Under the pieces are notes generated by a model, which ran no database searches, had not been told where the DNA came from, and saw only the letters and a program-made list of their open reading frames with translations. From JAYQPQ01 sp038145405 (lineage in GTDB: Bacteria; Pseudomonadota; Gammaproteobacteria; Pseudomonadales; GM7GCV1): 64,000 bases of DNA. The translations under genes were made by a program, and so were the position numbers. Positions 53,626 to 62,978 of the stretch are shown here, one piece after another. The stretch's first letter is position 1. Every line of letters begins with the position of its first letter. The stretch lies in contig JAYQPQ010000002.1 in assembly GCA_038145405.1 (NCBI GenBank), positions 8,602 to 72,601 of the forward strand, read 5' to 3'.

Positions 53626-53689
53626 AAGGCTTCCAATCAAAAAATAACGTACCGGGCGGACAGACGCCACCCGGACTTAAAGCGTCAAA

Positions 53690-53953
53690 CTAGATACCCA
53701 TGCGCGCCAGGGTATCGCCGATCTCGCGCAAGATGGGGGTCAAGCTGGGATGGCGCACAGCGAACTCAGCGGCCAGCTGATCCATGCGCTGTGTCAGCGA
53801 CTCACCGGGTTTCGACTCGTCCTCATGCACCAGGCGATGAATGTCTTCGTCCAGCTGCGCCACCAGTTCGACCAGATCCGCATCCAGATGTTCGGTCGCG
53901 TTCAGCTCAGCGTGCAACCGCTTGAGCGAATCCTTCAGCGCGTCTTTTTCCAT
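53690..53953 (-). CDS. DUF4404 family protein
   Basis: The 87-residue acidic helical protein (LKRLHAELNATEHLDADL, then SLTQRMDQLAAEFAVRHP, ending in ARMGI) matches DUF4404, a small family found in Pseudomonas and relatives. Function unknown. It lies between tamB and uvrD on the same strand. Confidence 0.85.
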   Translation of the reverse strand: MEKDALKDSLKRLHAELNATEHLDADLVELVAQLDEDIHRLVHEDESKPGESLTQRMDQLAAEFAVRHPSLTPILREIGDTLARMGI

Positions 53954-54022
53954 GCCGGAGTCTCCCGAAAGGCCTGTCAGTCGGTCACCATTATAGCGCT
54001 CCGTCCGGCTCTCTGGTCCTCT

Positions 54023-57000
54023 CTAGTCGCGCTCGATCTCGTAAATGAGATCCATGCTCTGAGAGTTGCCGGAGCGTGCCTTAAGACGCAGCTGATTACT
54101 GATTCGATATTCGAGCTGTACGCTGCTGGACGACTCAAACAATCCCTGCGCCCACTCGACATACAGGCGCGGCAGCAGGTAGGTACCGGCGACGATGGAT
54201 TGGCCGTTTTCCGCATCGTTGCGCACGCCAAATTCGCTCAGTCCAAAATTTTTCTCGAGGCGATCGGCAATGGATGCGCCCCCTACGATGCCCAGTTGAG
54301 TCACGGCATCGAGCAGGGTCGGCGCTTCGCTGGCCGCCATGGTCTCGAGTTTCTGGCCGGTGAGCAGCACCGCCAGAATGTCGCTTTGCGCCATCACCGG
54401 CGTCGAGTACAGCGTGGGGGTCGGCTCCTGGGCGGTGCCGCCCAGATGTATACCCACCAGGTAGTCGGGGTAGCTCTGCTCGGCGTCGATATCCAGCGCG
54501 GGGTTGTCCAGCTCGCCCTGAAACACCATGCGGCCGCGGCGCATCTCCAGGGTGCGACTATAGGCCTGGTATTCGCCTTCGAGTAGCTCGATGGCGCCAA
54601 AGGTGCGCAGTGGGTCGCCGCTCTGCTGACTCAGTTCCATGGTGCCGGCTACCCGGGTGCTGAGACCAAAGCCTTCAAAGCGAACGCGGGAACCCGGCTC
54701 GATCTGCACGTCAATCTGTCGTTGCAAGCGACGCTCCTTCGGCCCGGCGCTGTCACCCACAATGATTTCGTCCTCCGACACCCGCACTCCGCCAGCCGGC
54801 AGCACACGCACGCGGGCAAGGGCTTCGGGGACACCCAGTCGACCCGCTACCTGCAACTGGGTCGAATTCAGCAGGAGCTCGAGCTGCGGATCGACGCGCA
54901 GGCGCAGGTCTGAGCGATCCAGGGCGAGAAAATTGCTGCCCTCAACTTGTACAGCGACTTCCAGCGACTGCAGAGAAGCAGCTGTCAGGGTACCCGACAT
55001 CCGCAGTTCGCCGCCTCCCGAAGTGACACTGGCCAGCAGAGCGATGCGATTCTGATCGTCGGTGCTGACGCGCAGGTTAATGGCGTCTAGTTCGATGCCC
55101 GCCTGGGGCAGAATAAAACGGCCATTCTCCAGGGCCCCGGCCAGACGGAAGGCTGGGTTTTGCCAGGGCCCGCTGGTTTGCAGCTCGAGATTCAAGCCGC
55201 CGCCGATGCCATCCAGTTGCGGAAAGACAGCTTCCAGCCACTGGATGGACGAAAAATCGAACAGCGCGCGCGACACCAGCTCGGGCGTCGTCTCAGCAAA
55301 ATCGATCTGGCCCTGCCATTGGGCGCGACCGGTTTCGCCCAGTTCCACCAGGGCGGAGCCCTCCAGCCGTTGGTAAGTGACCTGCGCCTGCAGGCTGAGC
55401 GCGCGATAGACCACGGGATCCGGAATCTGGTCCTGACCGAGCACCACCAGGCTGCCGACTTCGCTGTACAGATCTGCCCGCAGATCGGGATAGCCCGAGC
55501 CGGTATCCAGAGACAGATTGCCATTGAGCTGGCCCTCAAGGCGCAACGGCAAGGGCGACAGATATTCGAGGAAGTTCAGCGGCAAATTGTCGAGATGCAA
55601 CTCGGCCAGAATCCGGCTACCGGGCCGAATGTCCGCCTCACCACAGAGGCTGGCCTGGGTCGACAGCCAGCATCCGGAGCGCAGGCTCCACCCGTTGTCC
55701 AGCTGATCCAGCTGCAGGCCTTGCTCCAGGCGCCAGTTGCCCAGGGGTTCCGGGCTGAGCAGATCGAGCTGGTCGAGCTGCAGCTGCCACAAGGGATCGC
55801 GGTTTGCCCGTCCCGCCAACTCGAATGCCAATTCGCCGAGAGCAAGACTGGCATCAAAGCGGACATTGCCGTCGGCCAGGGAGGCTTCCAGGTTGAGGCC
55901 GCTGAGCTGGCGCCCACGCACCACTATTTGCGGCGTCTGCAGGTTCAAAGCATGCCCTTCGGCAGTGGGACGAATCTCCGCCTGCCAGGATTCCAACCTG
56001 ACCTCGGGTGCAGTCAGGCTGCTGCCTTCCAGCCGCAGCGACAGGCGCGGCGCGGCATAGCTGCCTTCGAGTGAGCCCGTTGCGCTGAGCGACAGCTGGT
56101 CCAGTCCCCCGGGCACATAGGCCGAGGCCAATGCGGCGAGTTCGGGTCCCTGCAATTGCCAGGACAGCGCTAGATCAGGGTAGAGCCGGCCATTCAGTTG
56201 CAGACTGTTGGCGGTCGAACGCAGTTCGACGCCTGTCGAGCTGAACTGGCCATTCTCAAAGCGCACCGGCCCGCTGGCCACAATGGTCTCGCTGCCCAGT
56301 AAGGTCTCGGCCTGTCGAATTTGCACGGTGAGTTGCAAGCCCTCGGCAAACTGCAGTTCGAGGCCGCTCAAGTCTACCTGCAAAGGAGCTAGGGGTGCAG
56401 GCAAGGCCAGATCAGCCACCTGCAGTTGCTCGACGTCGATGCGACGACTTTCGGCATCCAGACGCACAGTGGTTGCCGACAGCTCGCCGCGGGCGCTCTC
56501 TACGCTCAGCTGATCGAGTACCAGCTGCGGCTGCTCGAAACGGCCACTGGCGCTGACGCGGGCGTTGCCCAGCCAGGGCAGATTGGTTTGAAACCGCCCC
56601 TCGATGTCCAGCACTGCCAGCCCGCCGCGCGTGGCGAGCTCGACGTCCTCCAGCAGGCCGGCGTCGCCGAGTTGTTGGCGTAAATCCAGTTGCGCGGCGC
56701 GGTGCACGCCCTCCACGACCAGGTCTTCGATATCCAGATCAGTTGGACGCTCGGGCAGAAACCAGGTCAGGCGCATGCCCGAATCCACCGCATAGGGCGC
56801 GGTGAGTTGGTGCTGTATTTGCACATCGGCAAGGCTGCCCAGCAGGCTGGCACGGCCCCGCCAGGCGGCAGCGTCATATTGCCACTCGACATCCAGACTG
56901 AGCGGGTAGGGCGCGGCCAGCACAATTTCGCCGGCCAGATGCAGGCTGTCGTCGGGGCGCTGAATGTCGAGCGACTCAAGGAGTAATCGGTTACCGACCA

Positions 57001-57469
57001 CTTCCAGGCCCGCCTCGATCTGATCCACCAGCGCGCGCTGCTGCAAGCGCACTGCACTTATCGACAGATCGGCCAGTACCAGACGCAGGGGCAGCTGCAG
57101 GCGTGGCCATTGAGATTCTGCGGGGTCGCCGTCGGCCGCCGCATCGGTTTCGATATCCAGCGCGATCAGGCGTAAATGATCCAGCTTCAGGGTGCCAAAC
57201 CATAGCATCTGCGGCTGCCAGGCAACGTCCAGCTGCGCGGCGCGCAGACTGAACCCCTCGCCTTCAATTCCGAAGTCGGCAAAATGCATGCCCTGCAATA
57301 GATTGCCCTGCATCTCGGAGTAGAGCACCTGCACCGGCGCCCGTTGACGCAATTCGGCGAGCAACCAGCGACTGCCGGTTTCCGTGCGCACCAGCAAAAA
57401 GAGTCCGAGCGGCAGCGCCACCAGCACCACTACCAGCAGAATCAATATGCCGACCAAAAAGCGTTTCAA
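54023..57469 (-). CDS. tamB: Translocation and assembly module inner-membrane protein TamB
   Basis: TamB spans the periplasm from an inner-membrane anchor and acts with TamA in outer-membrane assembly or lipid transport. The 1148 residues have one N-terminal anchor (FLVGILILLVVVLVALPLG) and long beta-rich repeats; the C-terminal DUF490 region shows QSDILAVLLTG, GASIADRLEKNFGL and GTYLLPRLYVEWAQGLF. It starts at TTG 57469, overlapping the tamA stop (TTGA). Confidence 0.94.
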   Translation of the reverse strand: MKRFLVGILILLVVVLVALPLGLFLLVRTETGSRWLLAELRQRAPVQVLYSEMQGNLLQGMHFADFGIEGEGFSLRAAQLDVAWQPQMLWFGTLKLDHLRLIALDIETDAAADGDPAESQWPRLQLPLRLVLADLSISAVRLQQRALVDQIEAGLEVVGNRLLLESLDIQRPDDSLHLAGEIVLAAPYPLSLDVEWQYDAAAWRGRASLLGSLADVQIQHQLTAPYAVDSGMRLTWFLPERPTDLDIEDLVVEGVHRAAQLDLRQQLGDAGLLEDVELATRGGLAVLDIEGRFQTNLPWLGNARVSASGRFEQPQLVLDQLSVESARGELSATTVRLDAESRRIDVEQLQVADLALPAPLAPLQVDLSGLELQFAEGLQLTVQIRQAETLLGSETIVASGPVRFENGQFSSTGVELRSTANSLQLNGRLYPDLALSWQLQGPELAALASAYVPGGLDQLSLSATGSLEGSYAAPRLSLRLEGSSLTAPEVRLESWQAEIRPTAEGHALNLQTPQIVVRGRQLSGLNLEASLADGNVRFDASLALGELAFELAGRANRDPLWQLQLDQLDLLSPEPLGNWRLEQGLQLDQLDNGWSLRSGCWLSTQASLCGEADIRPGSRILAELHLDNLPLNFLEYLSPLPLRLEGQLNGNLSLDTGSGYPDLRADLYSEVGSLVVLGQDQIPDPVVYRALSLQAQVTYQRLEGSALVELGETGRAQWQGQIDFAETTPELVSRALFDFSSIQWLEAVFPQLDGIGGGLNLELQTSGPWQNPAFRLAGALENGRFILPQAGIELDAINLRVSTDDQNRIALLASVTSGGGELRMSGTLTAASLQSLEVAVQVEGSNFLALDRSDLRLRVDPQLELLLNSTQLQVAGRLGVPEALARVRVLPAGGVRVSEDEIIVGDSAGPKERRLQRQIDVQIEPGSRVRFEGFGLSTRVAGTMELSQQSGDPLRTFGAIELLEGEYQAYSRTLEMRRGRMVFQGELDNPALDIDAEQSYPDYLVGIHLGGTAQEPTPTLYSTPVMAQSDILAVLLTGQKLETMAASEAPTLLDAVTQLGIVGGASIADRLEKNFGLSEFGVRNDAENGQSIVAGTYLLPRLYVEWAQGLFESSSSVQLEYRISNQLRLKARSGNSQSMDLIYEIERD

Positions 57470-59211
57470 ATTTCCGGCCCCATAAAGAGATGCAGGCGCG
57501 CACCGGTTCCGTCCGAGGGCCAGGCCAGGTCCAGACGGATGGTTCCAACCAGAGTGTGCCAACGGATGCCGACGCCAGCGCCACGCTTCAAGCTGGGCTC
57601 GTTATTGAAGGCATCACCGATGTCGACAAAGAGCGCCAAATCCCAGTTTTCGGCAATGGGCCGATCGTACTCCAGACTGGCGACGCTCAAGTGACGCCCG
57701 CCCACCACGTTGCCCTCGGCATCCCGAGGTCCCAGGGATTCAAAATCGTAGCCGCGCACCGAGTTATCGCCGCCGGCAAAATAGCGAATGGAGGCCGGCA
57801 CTTCGCGAAAACGTGCCACCCAGGTAGCACCCAGCTCGACGCGGCCGATCAGCCGACCCTGCCCCAGGGGCAAAATCCCCTTGGCATCGAGATGGGCCTG
57901 CAGTAGCGAGGTATCGCTCAGCAGATTGTCGAGTGCCCCGGACAGATCGAAGCCGACGCGCCAGCCCTGGGCGATACGCCGCTCGCCAGTGCGCGCGCTT
58001 TTATGCAGGGCCAGGGACGGCAACAGCAGCTGGGACTCGACCTGGAGCGTGCCAATGGTGGAGGATTCACGGCTGTAGGAAGCACCCAAGGTGCGTATCC
58101 AGCCACCGTCCATCAAGCGCACGCGACTCCAGCCCAGCGATTGTCGGATACTGCGACTGGAATCGGTTTCCTCAGACAGAACACCCAACTGCCATTGCCG
58201 CAGTTCGCGGGTCGGATCCGCTAGTGGGTGGCGGTGGGTCAGCTCCAGCTGCTTGAGCAAGGGTGACAGGCTGGTCTCCATCGAGGCGCGATCGCCCTGC
58301 CCGTTGAGCAATCGATTTTCGACGGCCAGGCTGGCCCGCGGTCCGGAGTTGGTATCCACGCCGGCACCAACGGAAAAATGCCAGGTTTTCACCGGTTCCA
58401 GGCTGATGCGGATGTCCACCAGGCCATTCTGGCGCTGCTCAATTTGAGGGCGCACCGAGACCACGGAAAAATACTGGCTGTCGATGAGTCGCTGCTGCAG
58501 TTCGATAAGCTCGGCAGCGTCGACCGGATCACCGCTCGCATAGGGTATAAAGCGGTGCAGAAAATCTACCGAAGGTCCGGCTTCCTGGATCAGTGTTTGA
58601 CCGTAGCGATAGCGCTCACCACTCAGAAAATGCAGAACGATGACGGCTTCGGCGCGCTCCGGCTCGACCTGGATTTGGCTGGTGGAAAAGCGCGCGTCGT
58701 AATAACCGCGACGCGTTGCCAGGCGCTGAAACTGGGTCTTGTAGGCTTCATAGCGTGCATGGTTGAGCTGATCGCCGACCGTGAAGGGTGCGCCCTGCAC
58801 CAGTTCAATAAATGCGCCGTCGGCCTCGGCAGCACCTTCGAGCTGAATGTCCAGACGCACGATGCGGGTCGCCTCACCCAGGCTGATATTAAGGCTGATC
58901 TGCCAGCAGCCCTGTTCGTCGCGAACCGAATGCTGGGTAATCTCGGGTCGATAGTAGCCAAAGGCCCGCAGCAGATCGCCCACTTGGGCCAGTGATTGGC
59001 GCGCGACCGCGCGTGCACGGGCCTCGGAAGCAGTACAGGGTGATTCGAAGGGGGTCAGATTATCGCGCAGTGTATTGGCCAGATTGTTACCAACACCCTC
59101 AATCAGCCACTGCGCCAGCGCCGGCGCTGGAGAAAGCAGCGCCAGCAGCAGAAAACCGCTGCAAAAACGTAACATCAGACTATTCGACCCCAAGCGGGGT
59201 CGGATCACCAT
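57466..59211 (-). CDS. tamA: Translocation and assembly module outer-membrane protein TamA
   Basis: TamA is an Omp85-family barrel that works with TamB. The 581-residue frame has a signal peptide (FCSGFLLLALLSPAPALAQ), three POTRA-like domains (~30-270) and a 16-strand barrel with the conserved FAGGDNSVRGYDFESLGP motif near 486-503. Two starts are possible: ATG 59211 (AAAGGG close by) or ATG 59175, which would place the signal peptide right at the N-terminus. A 7-base-pair hairpin (59185-59202) lies between them. It overlaps tamB. Confidence 0.92.
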   Translation of the reverse strand: MVIRPRLGSNSLMLRFCSGFLLLALLSPAPALAQWLIEGVGNNLANTLRDNLTPFESPCTASEARARAVARQSLAQVGDLLRAFGYYRPEITQHSVRDEQGCWQISLNISLGEATRIVRLDIQLEGAAEADGAFIELVQGAPFTVGDQLNHARYEAYKTQFQRLATRRGYYDARFSTSQIQVEPERAEAVIVLHFLSGERYRYGQTLIQEAGPSVDFLHRFIPYASGDPVDAAELIELQQRLIDSQYFSVVSVRPQIEQRQNGLVDIRISLEPVKTWHFSVGAGVDTNSGPRASLAVENRLLNGQGDRASMETSLSPLLKQLELTHRHPLADPTRELRQWQLGVLSEETDSSRSIRQSLGWSRVRLMDGGWIRTLGASYSRESSTIGTLQVESQLLLPSLALHKSARTGERRIAQGWRVGFDLSGALDNLLSDTSLLQAHLDAKGILPLGQGRLIGRVELGATWVARFREVPASIRYFAGGDNSVRGYDFESLGPRDAEGNVVGGRHLSVASLEYDRPIAENWDLALFVDIGDAFNNEPSLKRGAGVGIRWHTLVGTIRLDLAWPSDGTGARLHLFMGPEI

Positions 59212-59248
59212 TGCCCTTTGTTAATTTGGCCGCGCTGGACACCCCGCC

Positions 59249-61078
59249 TCACTCGACCGTGACGCTCTTGGCTAGGTTGCGCGGCTGGTCGACGTCGGTG
59301 CCCTTCATCAGCGCCACGTGGTAGGCCACCAGCTGAAGTGGCACCGAATAGACGATGGGTACCAGGCTGTCCGCCATGTTGGGCAATTCGATAATCTCGA
59401 CGTCTTCCTCGGCCTCGAACTGGCTGTCGCGATCGGCAAATACATAGAGCTTGCCGCCGCGGGCGCGCACCTCGTGCAGGTTGGACTTGAGCTTATCGAG
59501 CAATTCGTTGCTGGGTGCGATAGCCACCACCGGCATGTCGCTGTCGACCAACGCGAGCGGGCCGTGCTTGAGTTCGCCGGCGGCATAGGCTTCGGCGTGA
59601 ATATAGGAAATCTCCTTCAGTTTGAGCGCACCTTCCATGGCTACCGGGTAGTTTACGCCGCGCCCCAGGTAGAGCGCGTGATGGCAGGCAGCAAAGGGCG
59701 CAAAGCGACGCAAAATCTGGTCGCCCAGCGCGAGTGCCTGGCGCACCAGATCCGGCGCCTGATGCAGTGCCTGAACAATCTGCTTCTCCTCGGCCGGTTC
59801 CAGCTCGCGGGTTTTGCCCAGCGCCAGCGCCAGCAGCTGCAGGGCCACCAACTGACTGGTGAACGCTTTGGTCGAGGCCACGCCGATTTCCGGCCCGGCC
59901 TGGGTGCAGAAGACAAAGTCGGATTCGCGCACCAGGGAACTGGTCGGCACGTTGCACACGGCAAAGCTGGCCAGGTAGCCAAATTCCTTGGCCTTGCGCA
60001 GTGCGGCCAGGGTGTCCGCCGTTTCGCCTGACTGCGAGATGGCGACAAAAAGTGTATTGGGGTGCACCAGAATGCGATCGTAGCGATACTCGCTGGCGAT
60101 ATCCACCTCGGTGTGAATACCGGCCCAGCCCTCCAGCCATTTCTTGGCAACTAACCCGGAGTGATAGCTGGTGCCACAGGCGACGATATGCACGTGTTCG
60201 ACGCGAGCGAAGACGGCCTCGGCGTCCATGCCAAAGGCTCCCTGCAACAGATGGTCTTTGCCCAAATGCCCCTGCAAGGTGCGACGTATGACATCCGGTT
60301 GTTCGAATATCTCTTTCTCCATGAAATGGCGATAGCCGGCCTTGTGCACTTCTTCGGCGGCCGCCTCGCTCTTCTCGGCGACGCGTTCGACCTGCTTGCC
60401 CTCGGCGTCAAAGATGCGCACACCTTCGGTGGTCACTTCGGCTAGGTCTCCCTCTTCGAGATAGCAAAAGCGGTCGGTCACCTGACGCAATGCCAGGCTA
60501 TCGGAGGCAATAAACATTTCGTCGATACCGAAACCGATCACCAGCGGACTGCCGCTGCGTGCCCCCACCAGCCGATCCGGTTCGCGCTCGGACATCACCA
60601 CGATGCCATAGGCGCCCTCGAAGCGGCCGATCGCCTGGCGCACGGAATCCAGCAGCGACAGGCCAGTGCGATGCAGGCTTTCCACCAGGTGGACAATGAC
60701 TTCGGTATCGGTCTGCGACTGAAAGTGAAATCCCTTGGCTTGCAGCTCCTGGCGCAGGATCTGGTGGTTTTCGATGATGCCGTTGTGCACGACCGCCACT
60801 GCACCCGAGGTGTGTGGATGCGCATTGACCGTAGTCGGCTTGCCATGGGTAGCCCAGCGCGTGTGGGCAATGCCGACATTGCCCTGTGCCTTGGTACTTT
60901 TAACCTCCTCGACGAGGGCGGCCACCTTGCCGGCCACTTTGACCGTCTGCAGGGGCTTTCCCTGATCCATCAGCGCTACACCAGCGGAGTCATAGCCGCG
61001 GTATTCAAGTCGCTTGAGACCTTCTAGCAGGGCCTTGGTAATAGTGCGTCCGGAGACGGCGCCGACGATGCCACACAT
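59249..61078 (-). CDS. glmS: Glutamine--fructose-6-phosphate aminotransferase
   Basis: GlmS makes glucosamine 6-phosphate for peptidoglycan and LPS. From the ATG at 61078 it is 609 residues, the family length. Cys 2 (MCGIVGAV) is the catalytic nucleophile of the glutaminase domain. The two SIS domains follow (ACGTSYHSGLVAKKW, AISQSGETADTLAALRKAK), and the C-terminus ends LAKSVTVE as expected. An upstream extension to 61198 lies over glmU and is rejected. Confidence 0.97.
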   Translation of the reverse strand: MCGIVGAVSGRTITKALLEGLKRLEYRGYDSAGVALMDQGKPLQTVKVAGKVAALVEEVKSTKAQGNVGIAHTRWATHGKPTTVNAHPHTSGAVAVVHNGIIENHQILRQELQAKGFHFQSQTDTEVIVHLVESLHRTGLSLLDSVRQAIGRFEGAYGIVVMSEREPDRLVGARSGSPLVIGFGIDEMFIASDSLALRQVTDRFCYLEEGDLAEVTTEGVRIFDAEGKQVERVAEKSEAAAEEVHKAGYRHFMEKEIFEQPDVIRRTLQGHLGKDHLLQGAFGMDAEAVFARVEHVHIVACGTSYHSGLVAKKWLEGWAGIHTEVDIASEYRYDRILVHPNTLFVAISQSGETADTLAALRKAKEFGYLASFAVCNVPTSSLVRESDFVFCTQAGPEIGVASTKAFTSQLVALQLLALALGKTRELEPAEEKQIVQALHQAPDLVRQALALGDQILRRFAPFAACHHALYLGRGVNYPVAMEGALKLKEISYIHAEAYAAGELKHGPLALVDSDMPVVAIAPSNELLDKLKSNLHEVRARGGKLYVFADRDSQFEAEEDVEIIELPNMADSLVPIVYSVPLQLVAYHVALMKGTDVDQPRNLAKSVTVE

Positions 61079-61079
61079 A

Positions 61080-62435
61080 CTAGTCTTGCTCCTGCTTGTC
61101 GCGCGGAATATTGGTTTGCCGGCCTCGGGCAACCGCCAGATTGCCAGTCGGTACTTCCTTGGTAATGACCGAGCCGGCGCCGATATAGGCGCCAGCACCG
61201 ATTTCCACTGGCGCTACCATGACCGAGTTAGCGCCGGTCGAGGCGTGATCGCCGATGCGGGTCTTGTGTTTGTGCTTGCCGTCATAGTTGGCCGTTATGG
61301 TGCCGGCACCCACATTCACTTTTTCGCCCAGCTCGGCATCGCCGATATAGCTCAGGTGATTGACCTTGCTGCCGGCACCGATGTGGGATTTCTTGATCTC
61401 GACAAAGTTGCCGATCTTGGCGCCCTCCGCCAGCACCGTGCCAGGGCGCAAGCGGGCGAAGGGTCCCACGCTGCAGCCGGCACCGACGATAGCGTCCTCC
61501 ACCAGCGTGTTGGCCAGAATGTGAGCGCCTGCGCCGATCCGGCTATTGCGAATCAGACAGTTGGCTTCGATATGCACGCCGGTTTCGATTTCTACTTCGC
61601 CTTCCAGTACCAGATTGACATCGAAACTGACGTCCGCCGCAATGCGCGCCCGCCCCCGCACGTCAAAGCGCGCTGGATCGGCCAGGCTAACGCCGGCATC
61701 CATAAGCAGCCTGGCCTGCTGCAGCTGATAGTAGCGCTCCAGCTCTGCCAACTGGGCCCGCGTATTCACGCCGGCAACTTCGTCGGGATGATCCGGCTGG
61801 CTGGTAACCACCCCGATCCCTTCGGCGACTGCCATGGCGATCAGATCGGTCAGGTAGTACTCGCTCTGGGCGTTATTACTGCGCAGTTGCGGCAGCCACT
61901 TCTTCAGCCGCTGCGCGGGCACGCAAAGAATACCGGTGTTGATTTCGCGCAGGTCGCGCTCGGCCGCGCTGGCATCCTTATGCTCGACGATGCGCTGAAC
62001 CCGGCCGGCGTCATCCCGCACGATACGTCCGTACCCGCTTGGATCGGCCAGTTCCACGGTGAGCAGGCCGACCCGGTCGCGGCTGCTCTCGAGTAGTCGT
62101 TGTAGTGTGGTCGGCTGGATCAGAGGAACGTCGCCGTAAAGCACCAGAACCTGGCCTTCGTCCTCCAGCTGCGGCATCACCTGTTGTACCGCATGCCCGG
62201 TGCCGCGTTGTTCGGCTTGCAGAACCCAGCTCACCTGCCGCTCGCTGAAGGCGGCTCTCACTTGCTCGGCACCGTGGCCATGCACGACAAAGGTCTGCGC
62301 TGCCTGCAGTGCTTCGGCAGCATCCAGCACCCACCCCAGCAGGGGTTTGCCTGCCAGATGATGCATTACCTTGGGCAGGCGCGAGCGCATTCTCGTGCCC
62401 TGGCCGGCGGCGAGAATCAGAATGCGAACAGACAT
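61080..62435 (-). CDS. glmU: Bifunctional UDP-GlcNAc pyrophosphorylase / glucosamine-1-P acetyltransferase
   Basis: GlmU acetylates glucosamine 1-phosphate and then adds UMP to give UDP-GlcNAc. The 451-residue protein has LAAGQGTRMRSRLPK (6-20) and an N-terminal Rossmann-like domain, then a left-handed beta-helix with hexapeptide repeats and the acetyltransferase motifs NFVEIKKSHIGAGSK and TANYDGKHKHKT. It ends one base before the glmS start and thus forms a unit with it. It lies downstream of the atp operon terminator. Confidence 0.97.
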   Translation of the reverse strand: MSVRILILAAGQGTRMRSRLPKVMHHLAGKPLLGWVLDAAEALQAAQTFVVHGHGAEQVRAAFSERQVSWVLQAEQRGTGHAVQQVMPQLEDEGQVLVLYGDVPLIQPTTLQRLLESSRDRVGLLTVELADPSGYGRIVRDDAGRVQRIVEHKDASAAERDLREINTGILCVPAQRLKKWLPQLRSNNAQSEYYLTDLIAMAVAEGIGVVTSQPDHPDEVAGVNTRAQLAELERYYQLQQARLLMDAGVSLADPARFDVRGRARIAADVSFDVNLVLEGEVEIETGVHIEANCLIRNSRIGAGAHILANTLVEDAIVGAGCSVGPFARLRPGTVLAEGAKIGNFVEIKKSHIGAGSKVNHLSYIGDAELGEKVNVGAGTITANYDGKHKHKTRIGDHASTGANSVMVAPVEIGAGAYIGAGSVITKEVPTGNLAVARGRQTNIPRDKQEQD

Positions 62436-62483
62436 GGACGAGCCTTGCGGGAGAAATGATTAGCAGCTATTAAACGAAAAAAA

Positions 62484-62501
62484 GGGTGGCCATCGCCACC
62501 C
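62484..62501 (-). terminator. Rho-independent terminator of the atp operon
   Basis: GGGTGGC (62484-62490) pairs with GCCACCC (62495-62501) around CATC, with A/T extensions on both sides. Read leftwards it is followed by a T-run (A residues at 62477-62483). It lies about 30 bases past the atpC stop. Confidence 0.9.
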
Positions 62502-62532
62502 TTTTGGTCGTGCTGAGAAAACAGTATCCGGC

Positions 62533-62964
62533 TCAATGTCCGCTCTTCATGCGGCGACGCAGCTTTTCCAGTGTGAGCAGTTGGGCTGAAGCTTCGGCCA
62601 GCTCGGAGGCCGCCTTGCCGTATTCAAATTCACCGGACTGGTTGGCCATCTGCTGGGCGGCGGCCTTGCGGGCCTCTTCGGCTGCGGCTTCGTTAATGTC
62701 CTCAGCGCGAATAGCCGTGTCGGCCAGCACCGTAATCAGGTGGGGCTGCACTTCAAGAAAGCCACCGGATACAAACACCAGCTCCTCTGCGCCATTCTGC
62801 TTAAGAATGCGCAGCGGACCCGGCTTCAGCGGTGTCAGCAAAGGCGCGTGGCCGTACTGGATGCCCAGCTCGCCTTCAGCACCGGTCGCCGTAACGGCCT
62901 GCACCAGGTCAGAGAAGATTTTCTCCTCGGCGCTGATGATGTTGCAGTGAACGCTCATGGACAT
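62533..62964 (-). CDS. atpC: F1Fo ATP synthase epsilon subunit
   Basis: Epsilon is part of the central stalk and regulates ATP hydrolysis. The 143-residue protein has an N-terminal beta barrel (VHCNIISAEEKIFS, then GELGIQYGHAPLLTPLKPG) and a C-terminal helical hairpin (EEARKAAAQQMANQ). The start could be the first or second of two close in-frame ATGs (62964 or 62958). It is the last gene of the atp operon. Confidence 0.95.
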   Translation of the reverse strand: MSMSVHCNIISAEEKIFSDLVQAVTATGAEGELGIQYGHAPLLTPLKPGPLRILKQNGAEELVFVSGGFLEVQPHLITVLADTAIRAEDINEAAAEEARKAAAQQMANQSGEFEYGKAASELAEASAQLLTLEKLRRRMKSGH

Positions 62965-62978
62965 GCCTGTTTACCCGA

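Noticed and set aside
61079..61198. N-terminal extension of the glmS frame
   Set aside because: It overlaps glmU, and GlmS must begin Met-Cys for its catalytic cysteine to be N-terminal.
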